A DNA stretch of 64,000 nucleotides, taken from Methanobacterium sp. UBA375 (lineage in GTDB: Archaea > Methanobacteriota > Methanobacteria > Methanobacteriales > Methanobacteriaceae). The stretch lies in NCBI GenBank assembly GCA_002495625.1, contig DAGC01000002.1, forward strand, positions 182,212 to 246,211, given 5' to 3'. A program made the position numbers and the translations under genes. Of this stretch, positions 16,924 to 26,041 are shown one piece after another. Below the pieces are notes generated by a model. It was not told the DNA's origin and did no database searches. It saw nothing but the letters and a program-made list of their open reading frames with translations. Positions within the stretch are counted from its first letter, which is position 1, and each line of letters opens with the position of its first letter.

Positions 16924-17460
16924 ATGACAAATTTACCCGCAGAACAGACCTGGATGGTACTGGTTGAACTTTTAACTGACCTCTTAAAAAGGGATGTGGA
17001 AATACCCTTCGGCGTAAACAAGAATATTCAGATGGCCAAGACAGTTATCAACTTCTATAAAGTAGACCCCACCGATCCCGAGCGAATGATGGAGATTAAA
17101 AGGATAAACGATCTCCTGAACTCGGTTCAAGATACGCTCCTAACCCTGGCAGACACCATCAGCGATGAATACGTGGAAAACTGGGTGGAAAAACTTAAAA
17201 AAGCATCCATGGGGGAGCAAGTATATGAAATACCAGAGAAAAAACCACGATTCGTAGTAGGCGCACCATCTGGTTTTTCAATGGCCAGATTAACCTTTAA
17301 ACAGCCAATCTCCGAGGAAAGACTGGTGGACATAGCCGAGTACCATAACGTCATCCTGGAATTTGAGGAAGACAACGTGATAATGATCTACGGAACCAAG
17401 GAAAATATCAAAGAGAGTCTAAAGGAACTCTCCTCATTCTTCAATGAACAGATTGCTTAA
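16924..17460 (+). CDS. Conserved methanogen protein, DUF2096-like
   Basis: A 178-residue soluble protein starting TNLPAEQTWMVLVELLTDLL. The first 100 residues look alpha-helical; the last 70 (FVVGAPSGFSMARLTF to the end) look like an alpha/beta domain. I associate it with DUF2096, a family known mainly from methanogens, from its N-terminal pattern, size and helical layout; this is recollection and not a search. No catalytic motif is visible and the function is unknown. It precedes a phosphoesterase gene in the same orientation by 69 bp. Confidence 0.6.
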   Translation: MTNLPAEQTWMVLVELLTDLLKRDVEIPFGVNKNIQMAKTVINFYKVDPTDPERMMEIKRINDLLNSVQDTLLTLADTISDEYVENWVEKLKKASMGEQVYEIPEKKPRFVVGAPSGFSMARLTFKQPISEERLVDIAEYHNVILEFEEDNVIMIYGTKENIKESLKELSSFFNEQIA

Positions 17461-17529
17461 CTTCAACAAGTTTAACTTAAATTTAATAACATAATTATAA
17501 GCTTAAGATAGACTAAGAGGGATAAAATT

Positions 17530-18198
17530 ATGAAAATCCTGCAGGTGAGCGATATACACAGCGACCATAAGAAGCTCATGGAACACCTGAAAAACAACCG
17601 GGCGGATCTCATTATAATAACCGGTGACATAACCCAGTTCGGTCCGCCAGAGCTGGGTGAGGATATATTAAATGATATAAGCACCTTCAACATCCCGGTC
17701 TTAGCGATCCCTGGTAACTGCGACCCTGTAGAAATCAGCGGCAGGATAGATAACTCCCGAGCAGTTAACGTACACGGCCGCAGCCTGGTAATAAACGGTA
17801 TTGGTATCTGTGGATTTGGAGGGTCCAATCACACCCCATTCAACACTCCACAGGAATTTGAGGAGGTGGAGATCTACGACGGAGTGAGTTCGGCAATAAA
17901 AGGAGTCTCCCAGGAAAAAATATCCCTCTTATTAACTCACGCCCCACCCTACGGAACTAAAACAGATACACTACCCTCTGGTGATCATGCGGGAAGTACC
18001 AGCATCCGTAAAATAATCGAAGAATACCAGCCTACTGTTAACCTCTGTGGACATATCCATGAATCAAGGGGGATTGACCAGATAGGCAAGACCATAACAG
18101 TCAATCCTGGTGATCTTTCCAGGGGTCATGGGTGTTTGATTAATATTGACGACCCAGAAGATGCTCTTTCCATCCGGGTTGAAATTATCGAGTTATAA
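17530..18198 (+). CDS. Calcineurin-like metallophosphoesterase
   Basis: A 222-residue protein with the full set of metal-binding motifs of the YfcE/MPP superfamily: DIHSDH (about 8-13), GDIT (about 35-38), GNCD (about 62-65), LTHAPPYG (about 137-144) and GHIHESRG (about 176-183). These bind two divalent metals and hydrolyse phosphoesters. The compact size places it in the group with archaeal MJ0936-like phosphodiesterases; the substrate is unknown. AGAGGGAT is positioned before the ATG. An oligo-T terminator follows. Confidence 0.9.
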   Translation: MKILQVSDIHSDHKKLMEHLKNNRADLIIITGDITQFGPPELGEDILNDISTFNIPVLAIPGNCDPVEISGRIDNSRAVNVHGRSLVINGIGICGFGGSNHTPFNTPQEFEEVEIYDGVSSAIKGVSQEKISLLLTHAPPYGTKTDTLPSGDHAGSTSIRKIIEEYQPTVNLCGHIHESRGIDQIGKTITVNPGDLSRGHGCLINIDDPEDALSIRVEIIEL

Positions 18199-18230
18199 TA
18201 ACTTTTTTTTAATTCTTTTTAGAAGGGAAA
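18199..18230 (+). terminator. Oligo-T terminator after the phosphoesterase gene
   Basis: A run of eight to nine T directly follows the stop codons. Confidence 0.45.
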
Positions 18231-18307
18231 GTCTTTTAAACTAAAACCAACAAAGCCAACTTGCTAGTATAAAAACACATATCCCATCCTATTTTGAGGT
18301 GTAAAGA

Positions 18308-19207
18308 GTGAAGATGATATTAGTCGAAGGACAGGTAGGTGGTAAAAAATACAGGGAACCTTTCTCCAAGGGAGTCCTGGCCAGGTCACTCACCCGGGCA
18401 GAGATGGATCCAAATAAAGCTTACACCTTCGCCTCACACATAGAATCTTACCTGCGCAAAGAGGGTATCCAGGTTATAACCATCGACGACCTCATCCAGA
18501 TCGTGGGTGAAAAACTCAAGGATGAAAACAGGGAAATAGCAGAAAAATATGGAATGTGGAAAAGACTCCGTAAATGCCGGGATCCCCTGATAATCCTTAT
18601 AGGGGGCGCATCTGGAGTGGGGACCTCATCCATTGCCTTTGAAGTGGCTAACCGATTAGGCATCCGTAACATGATCAGCACGGATATGATACGGGAAGTA
18701 ATGCGTAAGATAGTATCCAAGGAACTACTACCCACCATATATGAATCAAGCTACACCGCTTACCGTTCACTGCGCATACCACCACCACCGGAACTGGATG
18801 AAGTACTCATCGGATTCCGGGACCATGTAGACACCGTGAGCGTGGGAGTGGATGCCGTTATAGAAAGAGCCCTTAAAGAAGGTATAAGCATCGTGATAGA
18901 AGGAGTGCACATCGTACCCGGTTTTGTACGGGAAGATCTGGTGGCCCGCCCCAATGTTAACATGTACGTGTTAACCATACAGGACGAAGAAGTGCATAAA
19001 GGGAGATTCTACTCAAGATGCAGACAGTTATGGGCTAGAAGACCCCTTAAGCGTTACATGAATTATTTCGGCGCAATAAGGAGAACCCATAAGTACTTCG
19101 AAAGCCAGGCCAACAAGTACCATGTCCCGGTTATCGAGAACATAGACGTCACCACCACCCTGGACTCCATAATTGAGGATATAACCAAGTCAAATTTTAA
19201 AAAATAG
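18308..19207 (+). CDS. pgk2: 2-phosphoglycerate kinase (cyclic 2,3-diphosphoglycerate synthesis)
   Basis: A 299-residue protein with an N-terminal ATP-cone-like domain (about 1-90: KYREPFSKGVLARSLTRAE) and a P-loop kinase domain starting at LIILIGGASGVGTSSIA. Downstream are the lid Arg-rich segment (GRFYSRCRQLWARRPLKRY) and a C-terminal helix. This architecture is that of archaeal 2-phosphoglycerate kinase, which makes 2,3-bisphosphoglycerate, the precursor of cyclic 2,3-diphosphoglycerate, a solute and phosphate store of Methanobacteriales. The start is GTG at 18308 with GAGGTG upstream; ATG at 18314 is possible. The cyclic 2,3-DPG synthetase gene is not in the window. Confidence 0.9.
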   Translation: MKMILVEGQVGGKKYREPFSKGVLARSLTRAEMDPNKAYTFASHIESYLRKEGIQVITIDDLIQIVGEKLKDENREIAEKYGMWKRLRKCRDPLIILIGGASGVGTSSIAFEVANRLGIRNMISTDMIREVMRKIVSKELLPTIYESSYTAYRSLRIPPPPELDEVLIGFRDHVDTVSVGVDAVIERALKEGISIVIEGVHIVPGFVREDLVARPNVNMYVLTIQDEEVHKGRFYSRCRQLWARRPLKRYMNYFGAIRRTHKYFESQANKYHVPVIENIDVTTTLDSIIEDITKSNFKK

Positions 19208-19329
19208 ATGATTAAGTAATTGAATTAGCGGAATAAACAGTTAAAAATTATTGATTTTTTTAAATCAACAAATCAAAAAAAGGGGGAATAATGGATAAAA
19301 CCAGGACCCCCCAATGGAAGTGAACAAGT

Positions 19330-19722
19330 ATGTTAGAAGATCTAAAAGTTAGAGACGTTATGACAGCAGGGAACGTGATAACCGTTCCACCATCAGAAGA
19401 TGTAGTGTTTGCCTTTGAAAAACTGATGAAACACAAGATAAGCTCTCTTCCAGTGGTATTTGAGGATAAACTCGTAGGAATTGTAACCGCCACTGATCTG
19501 GGCCACAACCTGATACTGGATAAATATGAACTGGGAACCAGCGTGGAAAAAGTCATGGTGAAAGAAGTGGCAGTCATCGGTCCTGATGAAGATCTAATAA
19601 AGGCAGTAGAAAAGATGAGATCCAGTTCGGACGGAATAATAAACCAGCTGGTAGTAATGGAAGGAAATAAAATGACTGGAATCATATCCGATGGGGATAT
19701 AATAAAGGCCCTCCAATTTTAA
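19330..19722 (+). CDS. CBS-domain pair protein
   Basis: A 130-residue stand-alone Bateman module: the first CBS domain is about residues 5-65 (VRDVMTAGNVITVPPSEDVV...SLPVVFEDKLVGIVTATDL), the second about 75-130 (VEKVMVKEVAVIGPDEDL...LVVMEGNKMTGIISDGDI). Such modules bind adenosine nucleotides or SAM and act as sensors; no effector domain is attached, so it likely works in trans. The ribosome binding site GGAAGTGA lies before the ATG at 19330. Confidence 0.93.
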   Translation: MLEDLKVRDVMTAGNVITVPPSEDVVFAFEKLMKHKISSLPVVFEDKLVGIVTATDLGHNLILDKYELGTSVEKVMVKEVAVIGPDEDLIKAVEKMRSSSDGIINQLVVMEGNKMTGIISDGDIIKALQF

Positions 19723-19797
19723 AAATAGTTACCCTTCCTGCACCCATGGCTTTACTCGTTATTTTTTAACCCAGGGCTTTAAATTCTTACTTTTTCT

Positions 19798-20949
19798 TCA
19801 ACACCCGGGTTCGTTGAATTCAATGGTAAAACAGGTGCCGCCTTCTCTATCGAGCTCTATGGTACCATCCAGTTGTTTGGTGAGGCTGGTAACCAGTTGC
19901 AGGCCCAATGTCTTTACATCATTTATATCCAGATCATCTGGGAAACCAACACCGTTATCTGCTATCTTTAATATGCAGTTATCGTCCCGGCACTGGATGT
20001 CAATCTTAATTTCCCCACTCCGGTCATCGGGGAAGGCGTGTTTAATAGAATTGGTCACCAGTTCGTTGATTATCAGTCCGCAGGGAATGGCGGTATTTAT
20101 GTCCAGGAGGATGTTCTTGGATTCTATCTGATACTTCACCCGGTGGGTGTTGACACTGTAAGACCGAAACAGGTCGCCGATCAGTTCATTTGCATATTCA
20201 GAAAGGTTTATCCGGGTTAAATCCCCGGTTTGGTACAGTTTTTCATGTATCAGGGCCATGGATATTATCCTGCTCTGGCTTTCCTTGAATAACTCAACAG
20301 AACCAGGTTCATTCACATACTGGGACTGTAAACTTAGTAGACTGGATACGATCTGCAGGTTGTTCTTAACCCGGTGGTGTATCTCCTTCAGGAGCACGTC
20401 CTTCTCTTTGATGGATTTATTTAAAGCCTCTTCTACCAGTTTACGCTCGGCAATTTCTCCCAGCAATCTCTGGTTGATCTGGGATAGTTCCCGGGTCCTG
20501 TTCTGGATCCTTACCTCCATATCGTTATAGGCGGTTTTAAGTTCTTCTTCTGCTTTTCTCCTCTCCAGTAATTCAGAACGTTCTTTTAAGGCTCTTTCAA
20601 TTGCAGGTACCAGTTTTAATAGGTTATTTTTAAAGACGTAATCCGTGGCACCCTTCTTAAGGACGTCCACTGCAAATTCATCCCCTATCTTACCACTTAC
20701 AAATATAAGCGGGGTGTCTGGGGTTTTCTCCTTCAGGATTTCCAGTGCAGTAACACCATCGAACTGGGGCAGGGAATGGTCCACCAGCACCACGTCAGGG
20801 CTGAAATCTTCCAGTGCATTTACGTATCCCTCTTCTGTCTCTACCCTCCTGGATATGAAATCGATGCCTTCCCGACGCATCTCATGTACTATGAGTTCGG
20901 CATCGAACTCTACATCTTCCAGTATGAGTATTTTGAGATTTCCTACCAT
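19798..20949 (-). CDS. Response regulator-histidine kinase hybrid (HisKA_2 type)
   Basis: About 383 residues: an N-terminal receiver domain (LKILILEDVEFDAEL, phospho-acceptor Asp in PDVVLVDHSLP, Lys in FVSGKIGD), a linker coiled coil, a HisKA_2 dimerisation domain with the phosphorylatable His in LLKEIHHRVKNNLQIVSSLL, and a HATPase_c domain (N box IINELVTNSIKHAF, DNGVGFP). This receiver-first, HisKA_2 layout is common in methanogen phosphorelays. It has no membrane segment. The ATG at 20949 is preferred over GTG at 20958 because AAGTGATT precedes it. It directly follows the stand-alone receiver gene, so the three genes here probably form one relay. Confidence 0.9.
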   Translation of the reverse strand: MVGNLKILILEDVEFDAELIVHEMRREGIDFISRRVETEEGYVNALEDFSPDVVLVDHSLPQFDGVTALEILKEKTPDTPLIFVSGKIGDEFAVDVLKKGATDYVFKNNLLKLVPAIERALKERSELLERRKAEEELKTAYNDMEVRIQNRTRELSQINQRLLGEIAERKLVEEALNKSIKEKDVLLKEIHHRVKNNLQIVSSLLSLQSQYVNEPGSVELFKESQSRIISMALIHEKLYQTGDLTRINLSEYANELIGDLFRSYSVNTHRVKYQIESKNILLDINTAIPCGLIINELVTNSIKHAFPDDRSGEIKIDIQCRDDNCILKIADNGVGFPDDLDINDVKTLGLQLVTSLTKQLDGTIELDREGGTCFTIEFNEPGC

Positions 20950-20958
20950 TTTAATCAC

Positions 20959-21399
20959 TTATTCTGGTGGTTTGTTCAGTAATATCCAGTATAATCCTAG
21001 TGTGGAAACTGCTTTGGTGAATTCATCAAATTCCACCGGTTTACTAACATAACTGTTTACACCGAGCTTGTAGCTTTCCACTATGTCTTCATCTTCCTTG
21101 GAGGAGGTTAAAACCACCACTGGTATTTTCTTGGTCCTTTCATCGGACTTTATCTTCTGGAGAACCTCCAGCCCGTCTATTTTAGGCATCCTGAGGTCCA
21201 GTAGAACTAACTTGGGCAGATCTTCCTTGCTTCTCTCGGCATAATCGCCAGTGGCAAATAAGAAATCCAGAGCTTCCGCTCCATCTTTAACCCAGACCAG
21301 TTTGTTAGTTAAATTCTTTTTCTTAAGTGCTCTGATGGTTAACTCTGCATCGGTGGGGTTATCTTCCACCAGAAGAATTTCTATTTCATCGTACTCCAT
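20959..21399 (-). CDS. Single-domain response regulator (Rcp1-like)
   Basis: A 146-residue receiver of the Rcp1 class: EILLVEDNPTDAELTIRAL, phospho-acceptor Asp in LVLLDLRMPKIDGLEVL, Thr/Ser in VVLTSSKEDED and Lys in SYVSKPVEFDEF. There is no output domain, so it relays phosphate between kinases or acts by binding a protein. It sits between a membrane kinase and a receiver-kinase hybrid, and an overlap-tight junction (TAA at 20959-20961) with the hybrid gene supports an operon. Confidence 0.95.
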   Translation of the reverse strand: MEYDEIEILLVEDNPTDAELTIRALKKKNLTNKLVWVKDGAEALDFLFATGDYAERSKEDLPKLVLLDLRMPKIDGLEVLQKIKSDERTKKIPVVVLTSSKEDEDIVESYKLGVNSYVSKPVEFDEFTKAVSTLGLYWILLNKPPE

Positions 21400-21461
21400 T
21401 TAAATCTCCTACTTTCACGGATTGACTTCTTTGTTTTATCATTGTTGTTTGGTGTATATAA

Positions 21462-22412
21462 TTAATTTTCATCGTTCCTGATGGGTAAACTGAAGTAGAA
21501 GGTTGCTCCTTCATCAACCTTTCCTTCTGCCCAGACATCTCCCCCATGTCTCCTGATGATGCGCTGCACAATGGAAAGGCCCACACCAGTCCCTTCAAAT
21601 TCATCCTGGCCGTGTAATCTCTGGAAAAGTCCGAATAACTTGCCTGAGTATTTCATGTTAAAGCCCACCCCATTATCCTGGACATGGTAGATGTATTCAT
21701 TCTTCCCCACCTGGAAACCGACGTTTATTAGGGCGGTCTTTCTAGGTGAGGTGAATTTGATGGAGTTGGCAAGCAGGTTACTTATCACCTGCCCTAGGAG
21801 GGTTCGGTCTCCGTAAATCGGGGGTAACGGTTCCATTTCTAGCTGGATGTTCCGATCCGGGTTGGACTGTTCCAGTTCCCTGAACGCACTCTGGAAGAGG
21901 CTTTCCAGGTCTAACTTGGTCAGGTTCATCTCCTGCCGGCCTGCCCGGGATAACTGGAGTATGTCATCGATTAACTGGCCCATCTTCCTGGTGTTTACCC
22001 GGATGATGTTGATGAGTCTTTTACCCTCCTCATCCAGGTTTTCCTCATAATCCTCCACCAATATCCGTGAAAAACCATCAATCGCCCTCAGGGGGACTCT
22101 TAAATCATGTGAAACTGAATAGGCAAAGCTTTCCAGTTCCTCATTGGCGGCTTCTAATTTTTTCCTTTCTTCTTCTAGTTCTTCGTTGAGCTGGTTCAGG
22201 CTGCGTACCTTCTCCACCCTCTCACTTAAAAAGGCCACCAGGACCACGACGAATACGATCATCACCAGGTAAAAATAGTTCCGGTAGAAGCTCAATCCAA
22301 ATATGGTAGCCAGCACCTGAACAGTGATTAAAATAGCGGCTAAAAGAATAGGAGCAACCCATATTCTCTTTTTAAACCAGACAGAGGAAGGTGATACCAT
22401 GATAATCGCCAA
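21462..22412 (-). CDS. Membrane-bound sensor histidine kinase
   Basis: A 316-residue kinase. Two adjacent transmembrane helices (about 18-36 and 42-62) with almost no extracytoplasmic loop are followed by a coiled coil, a HisKA domain (FAYSVSHDLRVPLRAIDGF, His about 101) and HATPase_c with N box LLANSIKFTSP, DNGVGFN and GTGVGLSI. Lacking a sensor loop, it may sense membrane state or act with a partner. The upstream kinase in a cascade with the following receiver and hybrid kinase is the simplest reading. ATG at 22412 or 22400 are both possible starts. Confidence 0.92.
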   Translation of the reverse strand: MAIIMVSPSSVWFKKRIWVAPILLAAILITVQVLATIFGLSFYRNYFYLVMIVFVVVLVAFLSERVEKVRSLNQLNEELEEERKKLEAANEELESFAYSVSHDLRVPLRAIDGFSRILVEDYEENLDEEGKRLINIIRVNTRKMGQLIDDILQLSRAGRQEMNLTKLDLESLFQSAFRELEQSNPDRNIQLEMEPLPPIYGDRTLLGQVISNLLANSIKFTSPRKTALINVGFQVGKNEYIYHVQDNGVGFNMKYSGKLFGLFQRLHGQDEFEGTGVGLSIVQRIIRRHGGDVWAEGKVDEGATFYFSLPIRNDEN

Positions 22413-22665
22413 TTAAAATCATTATTAGGTTCCTAAGAGAAAAAAATAACCTTTTATCCCATATTTAAAAAATCTACTCCCCTTGTTACTTAAAAAGAAA
22501 TACACCTGTTTCCCCATTAATTTTATTTTGGTGAATATTGTAATATAAAACTTACAATTACTTAAAGCTACTGTCTGGAACTACCTTTATAAAAGGGGGA
22601 ATTTAGAAAAAAGACCTTATTTAGAACGTTTAACCTAAAAATAAATAAAAAATGAAGGTGAAATA

Positions 22666-23079
22666 TCACTCCAGAGGGGTGACTCGTGGTTCAAAGGATT
22701 CACAAACAGCTGGATATTTCTTTCTAAGCTCTGTGGTTAATTTTTCCACTATTTCCTCTTCGATCTCATCACTCTTGGTGGTGGACACTGTGAAGGTGTT
22801 TCCCTTGAGTTTTGTCTCGATTACCTCATCTCCAATATTCAGTTCCATCTCCAATGGTTTATCATCGGCTATATTTTTCTCCAGTTCGTCCAGTATTTCA
22901 TCACTTAATTTAAGTAGTTTACTCCCTTCCTGGGTGTAGGTTTTATCCGGGGTGATGATCTTCTTGATATAGAACGGTGCACAGCCTTCAGTCCGGGCTG
23001 CCTTACGGTTGGTCCAGAACAGCATCACCATCAACTTCTTCCTAGGGTCCAGTCCACTTTCAAATTCCAGGGTCTTCAT
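22666..23079 (-). CDS. Conserved hypothetical protein, 137 residues
   Basis: Not recognised. The sequence MKTLEFESGLDPRKKLMVMLFWTN continues with a cysteine (EGCAPFYIKKIITPDKTY) and a charged C-terminal half with two amphipathic helices, ending ESFEPRVTPLE. The longer frame from ATG at 23100 is rejected because its first codons contain the ribosome binding site GGAGG, which fits the ATG at 23079. It lies downstream of fprA on the same strand, separated by about 120 bp of degenerate GGTAA repeats. No membrane segment or metal motif is clear. Confidence 0.65.
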   Translation of the reverse strand: MKTLEFESGLDPRKKLMVMLFWTNRKAARTEGCAPFYIKKIITPDKTYTQEGSKLLKLSDEILDELEKNIADDKPLEMELNIGDEVIETKLKGNTFTVSTTKSDEIEEEIVEKLTTELRKKYPAVCESFEPRVTPLE

Positions 23080-23109
23080 ACCAGTTAATCCTCCTTCCAT
23101 TAGTTTTTA

Positions 23110-23210
23110 TTTTCAAAATGAGCTTACCTTTAAATGAGTTACCTGTTTTCCTTAAGTTTTACCGGATTTGCTTAAACTTACCAGGATTGCGTTATTTCCC
23201 TTACCAAGAC
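23110..23210 (-). repeat. Degenerate GGTAA tandem repeats downstream of fprA
   Basis: On the minus strand GGTAA recurs at the fprA stop (23205-23201) and at 23182, 23163, 23143 and 23128, each followed by an A/T-rich stretch resembling AGTTTAAG. Spacing is about 15-23 bp. Confidence 0.5.
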
Positions 23211-24430
23211 TCTTTAATTTCCTTCCCCAGCCTCTGCCCGATGGCAAAACATTCATCTAACTGCTCATCGGTGGGGACATAATCCACTTCATAGGTTTCC
23301 ATCACCTGAAAACCACTACTTTCCAGGGTTCCTGCTAACTGGTCGGCTGCCTTTCCACTCCATCCCTTGGAGCCAAAGGTAACAGCCCTTCTTTTTACAC
23401 CGGTCCGGTCGAAGCTCAGCCCCTTGAGGTAGTACATCATGTCACCCACACTGGGGAATGGCCCGTTGAACATGGTGGGCACCCCGACGAGGAGGGCCTT
23501 GCTTACCAGTATATCCTTAACCATCTCACTCCTTTCATCCTCGTGAATGAAGTACATGCTCACGTCTATATCCTCGGCTATAAGTCCCTCGGCCAGGGCG
23601 TGGGCCATGGTCCGGGTGGAGTAGTGCATGGTATCGTAGATGATGGTGGCCTTATCTTTACATTTACCAGTGGCCCAGTCATTATAAGCCATGATGATCT
23701 TCATGGGATCCGTCCAGATCTGGCCGTGTGACGGGGCGATCATCTTAATATTATCTAAGAGTCCTAATTTATTGATTTCTTCAAATTTTTGGAGAATTAA
23801 CATGGAAAGGGGTGTAAGCAGGTTGGCGTAGAATTTCTTCGAGGCGTCCATCAGGACGTACTCTGGAATATCCGTGTCGTATCTGTCCTTGATGCACAGG
23901 TGCTGGCCGAATGCATCGTTTGAAAACAGGATTCCAGTGTTGTCTGTAAGTAGGGTGAACATGCTGTCTGGCCAGTGGAGCATCTGGGCCTGCAGGAATA
24001 GGAACTGCCTCTCATCCACTTCCAGGGTATCCCCGGTTTTAACTGTCCTGAGGTCAGCATCTTCCAGACCTTTATAGTGTCTCTTGAGGCCGATTGAAGC
24101 CGGTGCCGTGCAGTAAATGGGTGCCTCTGGGAATTTCTTATGCACTTCTACCAGAGCCCCGCTATGGTCCTTCTCGATATGGTTCTGGATGATCACGTCG
24201 ATCTTTAATTCTCTTCCTTCCCTCTGGAAGGCATCTTCTATTCTCCCCCACATCTGGGCGGATGTACCCGGATAAGTATTGTCGATTAACACTGCTTTAT
24301 TTGAACTGAAAACAAGATAGCAGTTATATGTGGTTCCATCCAGTGTATATCCGTGGTAGTTCCTGATATCCCAGTCAAGAACTCCTGTCCAGTATACTCC
24401 ATCTGTAATTTTTACTGCGTTAGCCTTCAT
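23201..24430 (-). CDS. fprA: F420H2 oxidase, A-type flavoprotein (FprA)
   Basis: A 409-residue flavodiiron protein. The N-terminal metallo-beta-lactamase-like domain has the diiron motif HIEKDHSG (about 83-90) and SNDAFGQH (about 169-176), with the third His in APSHGQIW (about 232-239). The C-terminal flavodoxin domain begins near KATIIYDTMHYSTRTMAHAL (about 259-278) and contains VGVPTMFNGPFP. In Methanobacteriales FprA reduces O2 to water with F420H2 and is part of oxygen defence. GGAGGGAGT lies before the ATG at 24430. The diiron ligands read as present; no truncation is seen. Confidence 0.95.
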   Translation of the reverse strand: MKANAVKITDGVYWTGVLDWDIRNYHGYTLDGTTYNCYLVFSSNKAVLIDNTYPGTSAQMWGRIEDAFQREGRELKIDVIIQNHIEKDHSGALVEVHKKFPEAPIYCTAPASIGLKRHYKGLEDADLRTVKTGDTLEVDERQFLFLQAQMLHWPDSMFTLLTDNTGILFSNDAFGQHLCIKDRYDTDIPEYVLMDASKKFYANLLTPLSMLILQKFEEINKLGLLDNIKMIAPSHGQIWTDPMKIIMAYNDWATGKCKDKATIIYDTMHYSTRTMAHALAEGLIAEDIDVSMYFIHEDERSEMVKDILVSKALLVGVPTMFNGPFPSVGDMMYYLKGLSFDRTGVKRRAVTFGSKGWSGKAADQLAGTLESSGFQVMETYEVDYVPTDEQLDECFAIGQRLGKEIKESW

Positions 24431-24565
24431 TTTTTTACTCCCTCCACTTAGATCTCCACTTAGATAATAATATAACAGTTTAACATTATAATTTTATTGG
24501 TTTGGCAATAATGAAACTAATTTTGAAACTTCGGGAGAAAACCCTTCAAAAGTGGGAAAAACCCT

Positions 24566-25540
24566 TTAAAAAAGTGAGAAAAGGAAATACATCCCACTAG
24601 AGAGGAGTATACACGCTGGTATGGTAACGATCCAGGTGGTGGCGATATGTTTTATGACATCGAATTTCACAGTATCGGTGCCCCGGGCCAGGCCCACACC
24701 GATAACCGAACCAACTAAAGTTTGGGTGGGGGAAATAGGCATACCTAACATGACGAAGACATAAACCGCCGTACCCATTGATATCTGGGCGGAAAAACCC
24801 CGGGTTGGGACCAGCTCTGTTATCCGTTTGCCGATGGTCTTGGTCACCCTCCCACCGGCGAGTATGATACCAACCACCATAGCCACGGCCCCTATAATTT
24901 CGATCTCAAAGCCCACCGTACCGAATCCGTAGAACAAAACAGCGGTGGCCACCGCTATGTCGATGGCACCCACATTCAACCCGGTGAACGCGCCACTGGC
25001 AATCTGCAAGTAGGAGAAAACCTTCTCCAACCGGTCTTTTTTACCCGCCGATTTAATCCTGGAGAGGTAACCCCTGCGCAGGATGTAGTAGAGGAGGAAT
25101 CCGGCGCACATCCCTATGAGTGGAGATAAGATCCAGCTAAGCACGATGAGACCCATCACATCAAAGTGGATGTAAGAAGGACCGGCAGCTGCCAGGCCAA
25201 AACCGAAGACAGAACTTACTACCGCATCAGAACCGGATATGGGGATCTTACTGATTAAGGTGAAGGTGATCCAGATAGAAGCTGCTAGAATGATGATTAA
25301 AGCCCCGGTGGTGGTTAAAACATCAGAGCCGATGATGCCATTGCCGATGGTCCGGGAGACGTTGGTTCCCAGATAAACAGCACCGATGAACATGAAAACA
25401 GCCCCTAAAATTAGGGCCGATCTCATTTTAAGGGAACCACTACCTACGCTGGTACCTACCGAGTTGCTTACATCATTACCAGCTATGTTGAAGGCCATGA
25501 AGGAACTGATAATGATACCGATTAAGAGTAACCATTCCAT
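24566..25540 (-). CDS. PiT-family inorganic phosphate transporter
   Basis: A 324-residue polytopic protein with the duplicated PiT signatures: NIAGNDVSNSVGTSVGSGSL near the N-terminus (about 19-38) and SMGTAVYVFVMLGMPISPTQ with TLVGSVIGVGLARG in the C-terminal half. About ten hydrophobic helices are present. PiT proteins import phosphate with H+ or Na+. It lacks a neighbouring PhoU-like gene here. The length is that of the archaeal family. Confidence 0.93.
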   Translation of the reverse strand: MEWLLLIGIIISSFMAFNIAGNDVSNSVGTSVGSGSLKMRSALILGAVFMFIGAVYLGTNVSRTIGNGIIGSDVLTTTGALIIILAASIWITFTLISKIPISGSDAVVSSVFGFGLAAAGPSYIHFDVMGLIVLSWILSPLIGMCAGFLLYYILRRGYLSRIKSAGKKDRLEKVFSYLQIASGAFTGLNVGAIDIAVATAVLFYGFGTVGFEIEIIGAVAMVVGIILAGGRVTKTIGKRITELVPTRGFSAQISMGTAVYVFVMLGMPISPTQTLVGSVIGVGLARGTDTVKFDVIKHIATTWIVTIPACILLSSGMYFLFSLF

Positions 25541-25663
25541 ATCTAAAATTATGAAGATGAAATCTAAAATAAATTTGTAAAATTACAGTAAAATGAATTT
25601 TTGAAATCTATTAAATTTTCAGTATACAAAACCTAAATGAAGAAAAATAAGTTTTATTATGAT

Positions 25664-26041
25664 TTATGCTAATGCGAATTCAGTTTGTATTTGGGGTAAA
25701 TTCAAATCATTGGGAACTTCTAGTGATATAGGAGCATCTAATTCCTTTTGATGTAGTAGGACCTTAAATTTTGCTTCAATTGTAATAGAATCCTCTTCTA
25801 TAGATATTTCCATATTTAAACTTTTTAAATTCTGCAAAGAAAATTTTTCAACATTCAAAACTTTGGCAGCGTCTAATATTTCAATAGCAACAGGCACACC
25901 ATCATCGTCAAAATCAAGAATTATATTATCTCCTAATTCTACTGACTCTTTATATTCATATTCATCTGTTACATACATAAATAAAGAATCGTTCTGAAAA
26001 TCATAATCTTTTTCCATTCTAAATGGCTTTTCATCTTTCAT
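25664..26041 (-). CDS. DUF2283 protein, probable antitoxin-like partner
   Basis: A 125-residue acidic protein whose first 70 residues match the DUF2283 pattern: a DYDFQNDSLFMYV strand, then NIILDFDDDGVPVAIEILDA. The rest (about 75-125) is an additional beta-rich stretch. Its ATG overlaps the stop of the upstream DUF4258-like gene (ATGA at 26041-26038), so the two are translationally coupled. DUF2283 genes are often found next to DUF4258 genes and are viewed as toxin-antitoxin-like pairs; direct function is unproven. Confidence 0.75.
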   Translation of the reverse strand: MKDEKPFRMEKDYDFQNDSLFMYVTDEYEYKESVELGDNIILDFDDDGVPVAIEILDAAKVLNVEKFSLQNLKSLNMEISIEEDSITIEAKFKVLLHQKELDAPISLEVPNDLNLPQIQTEFALA

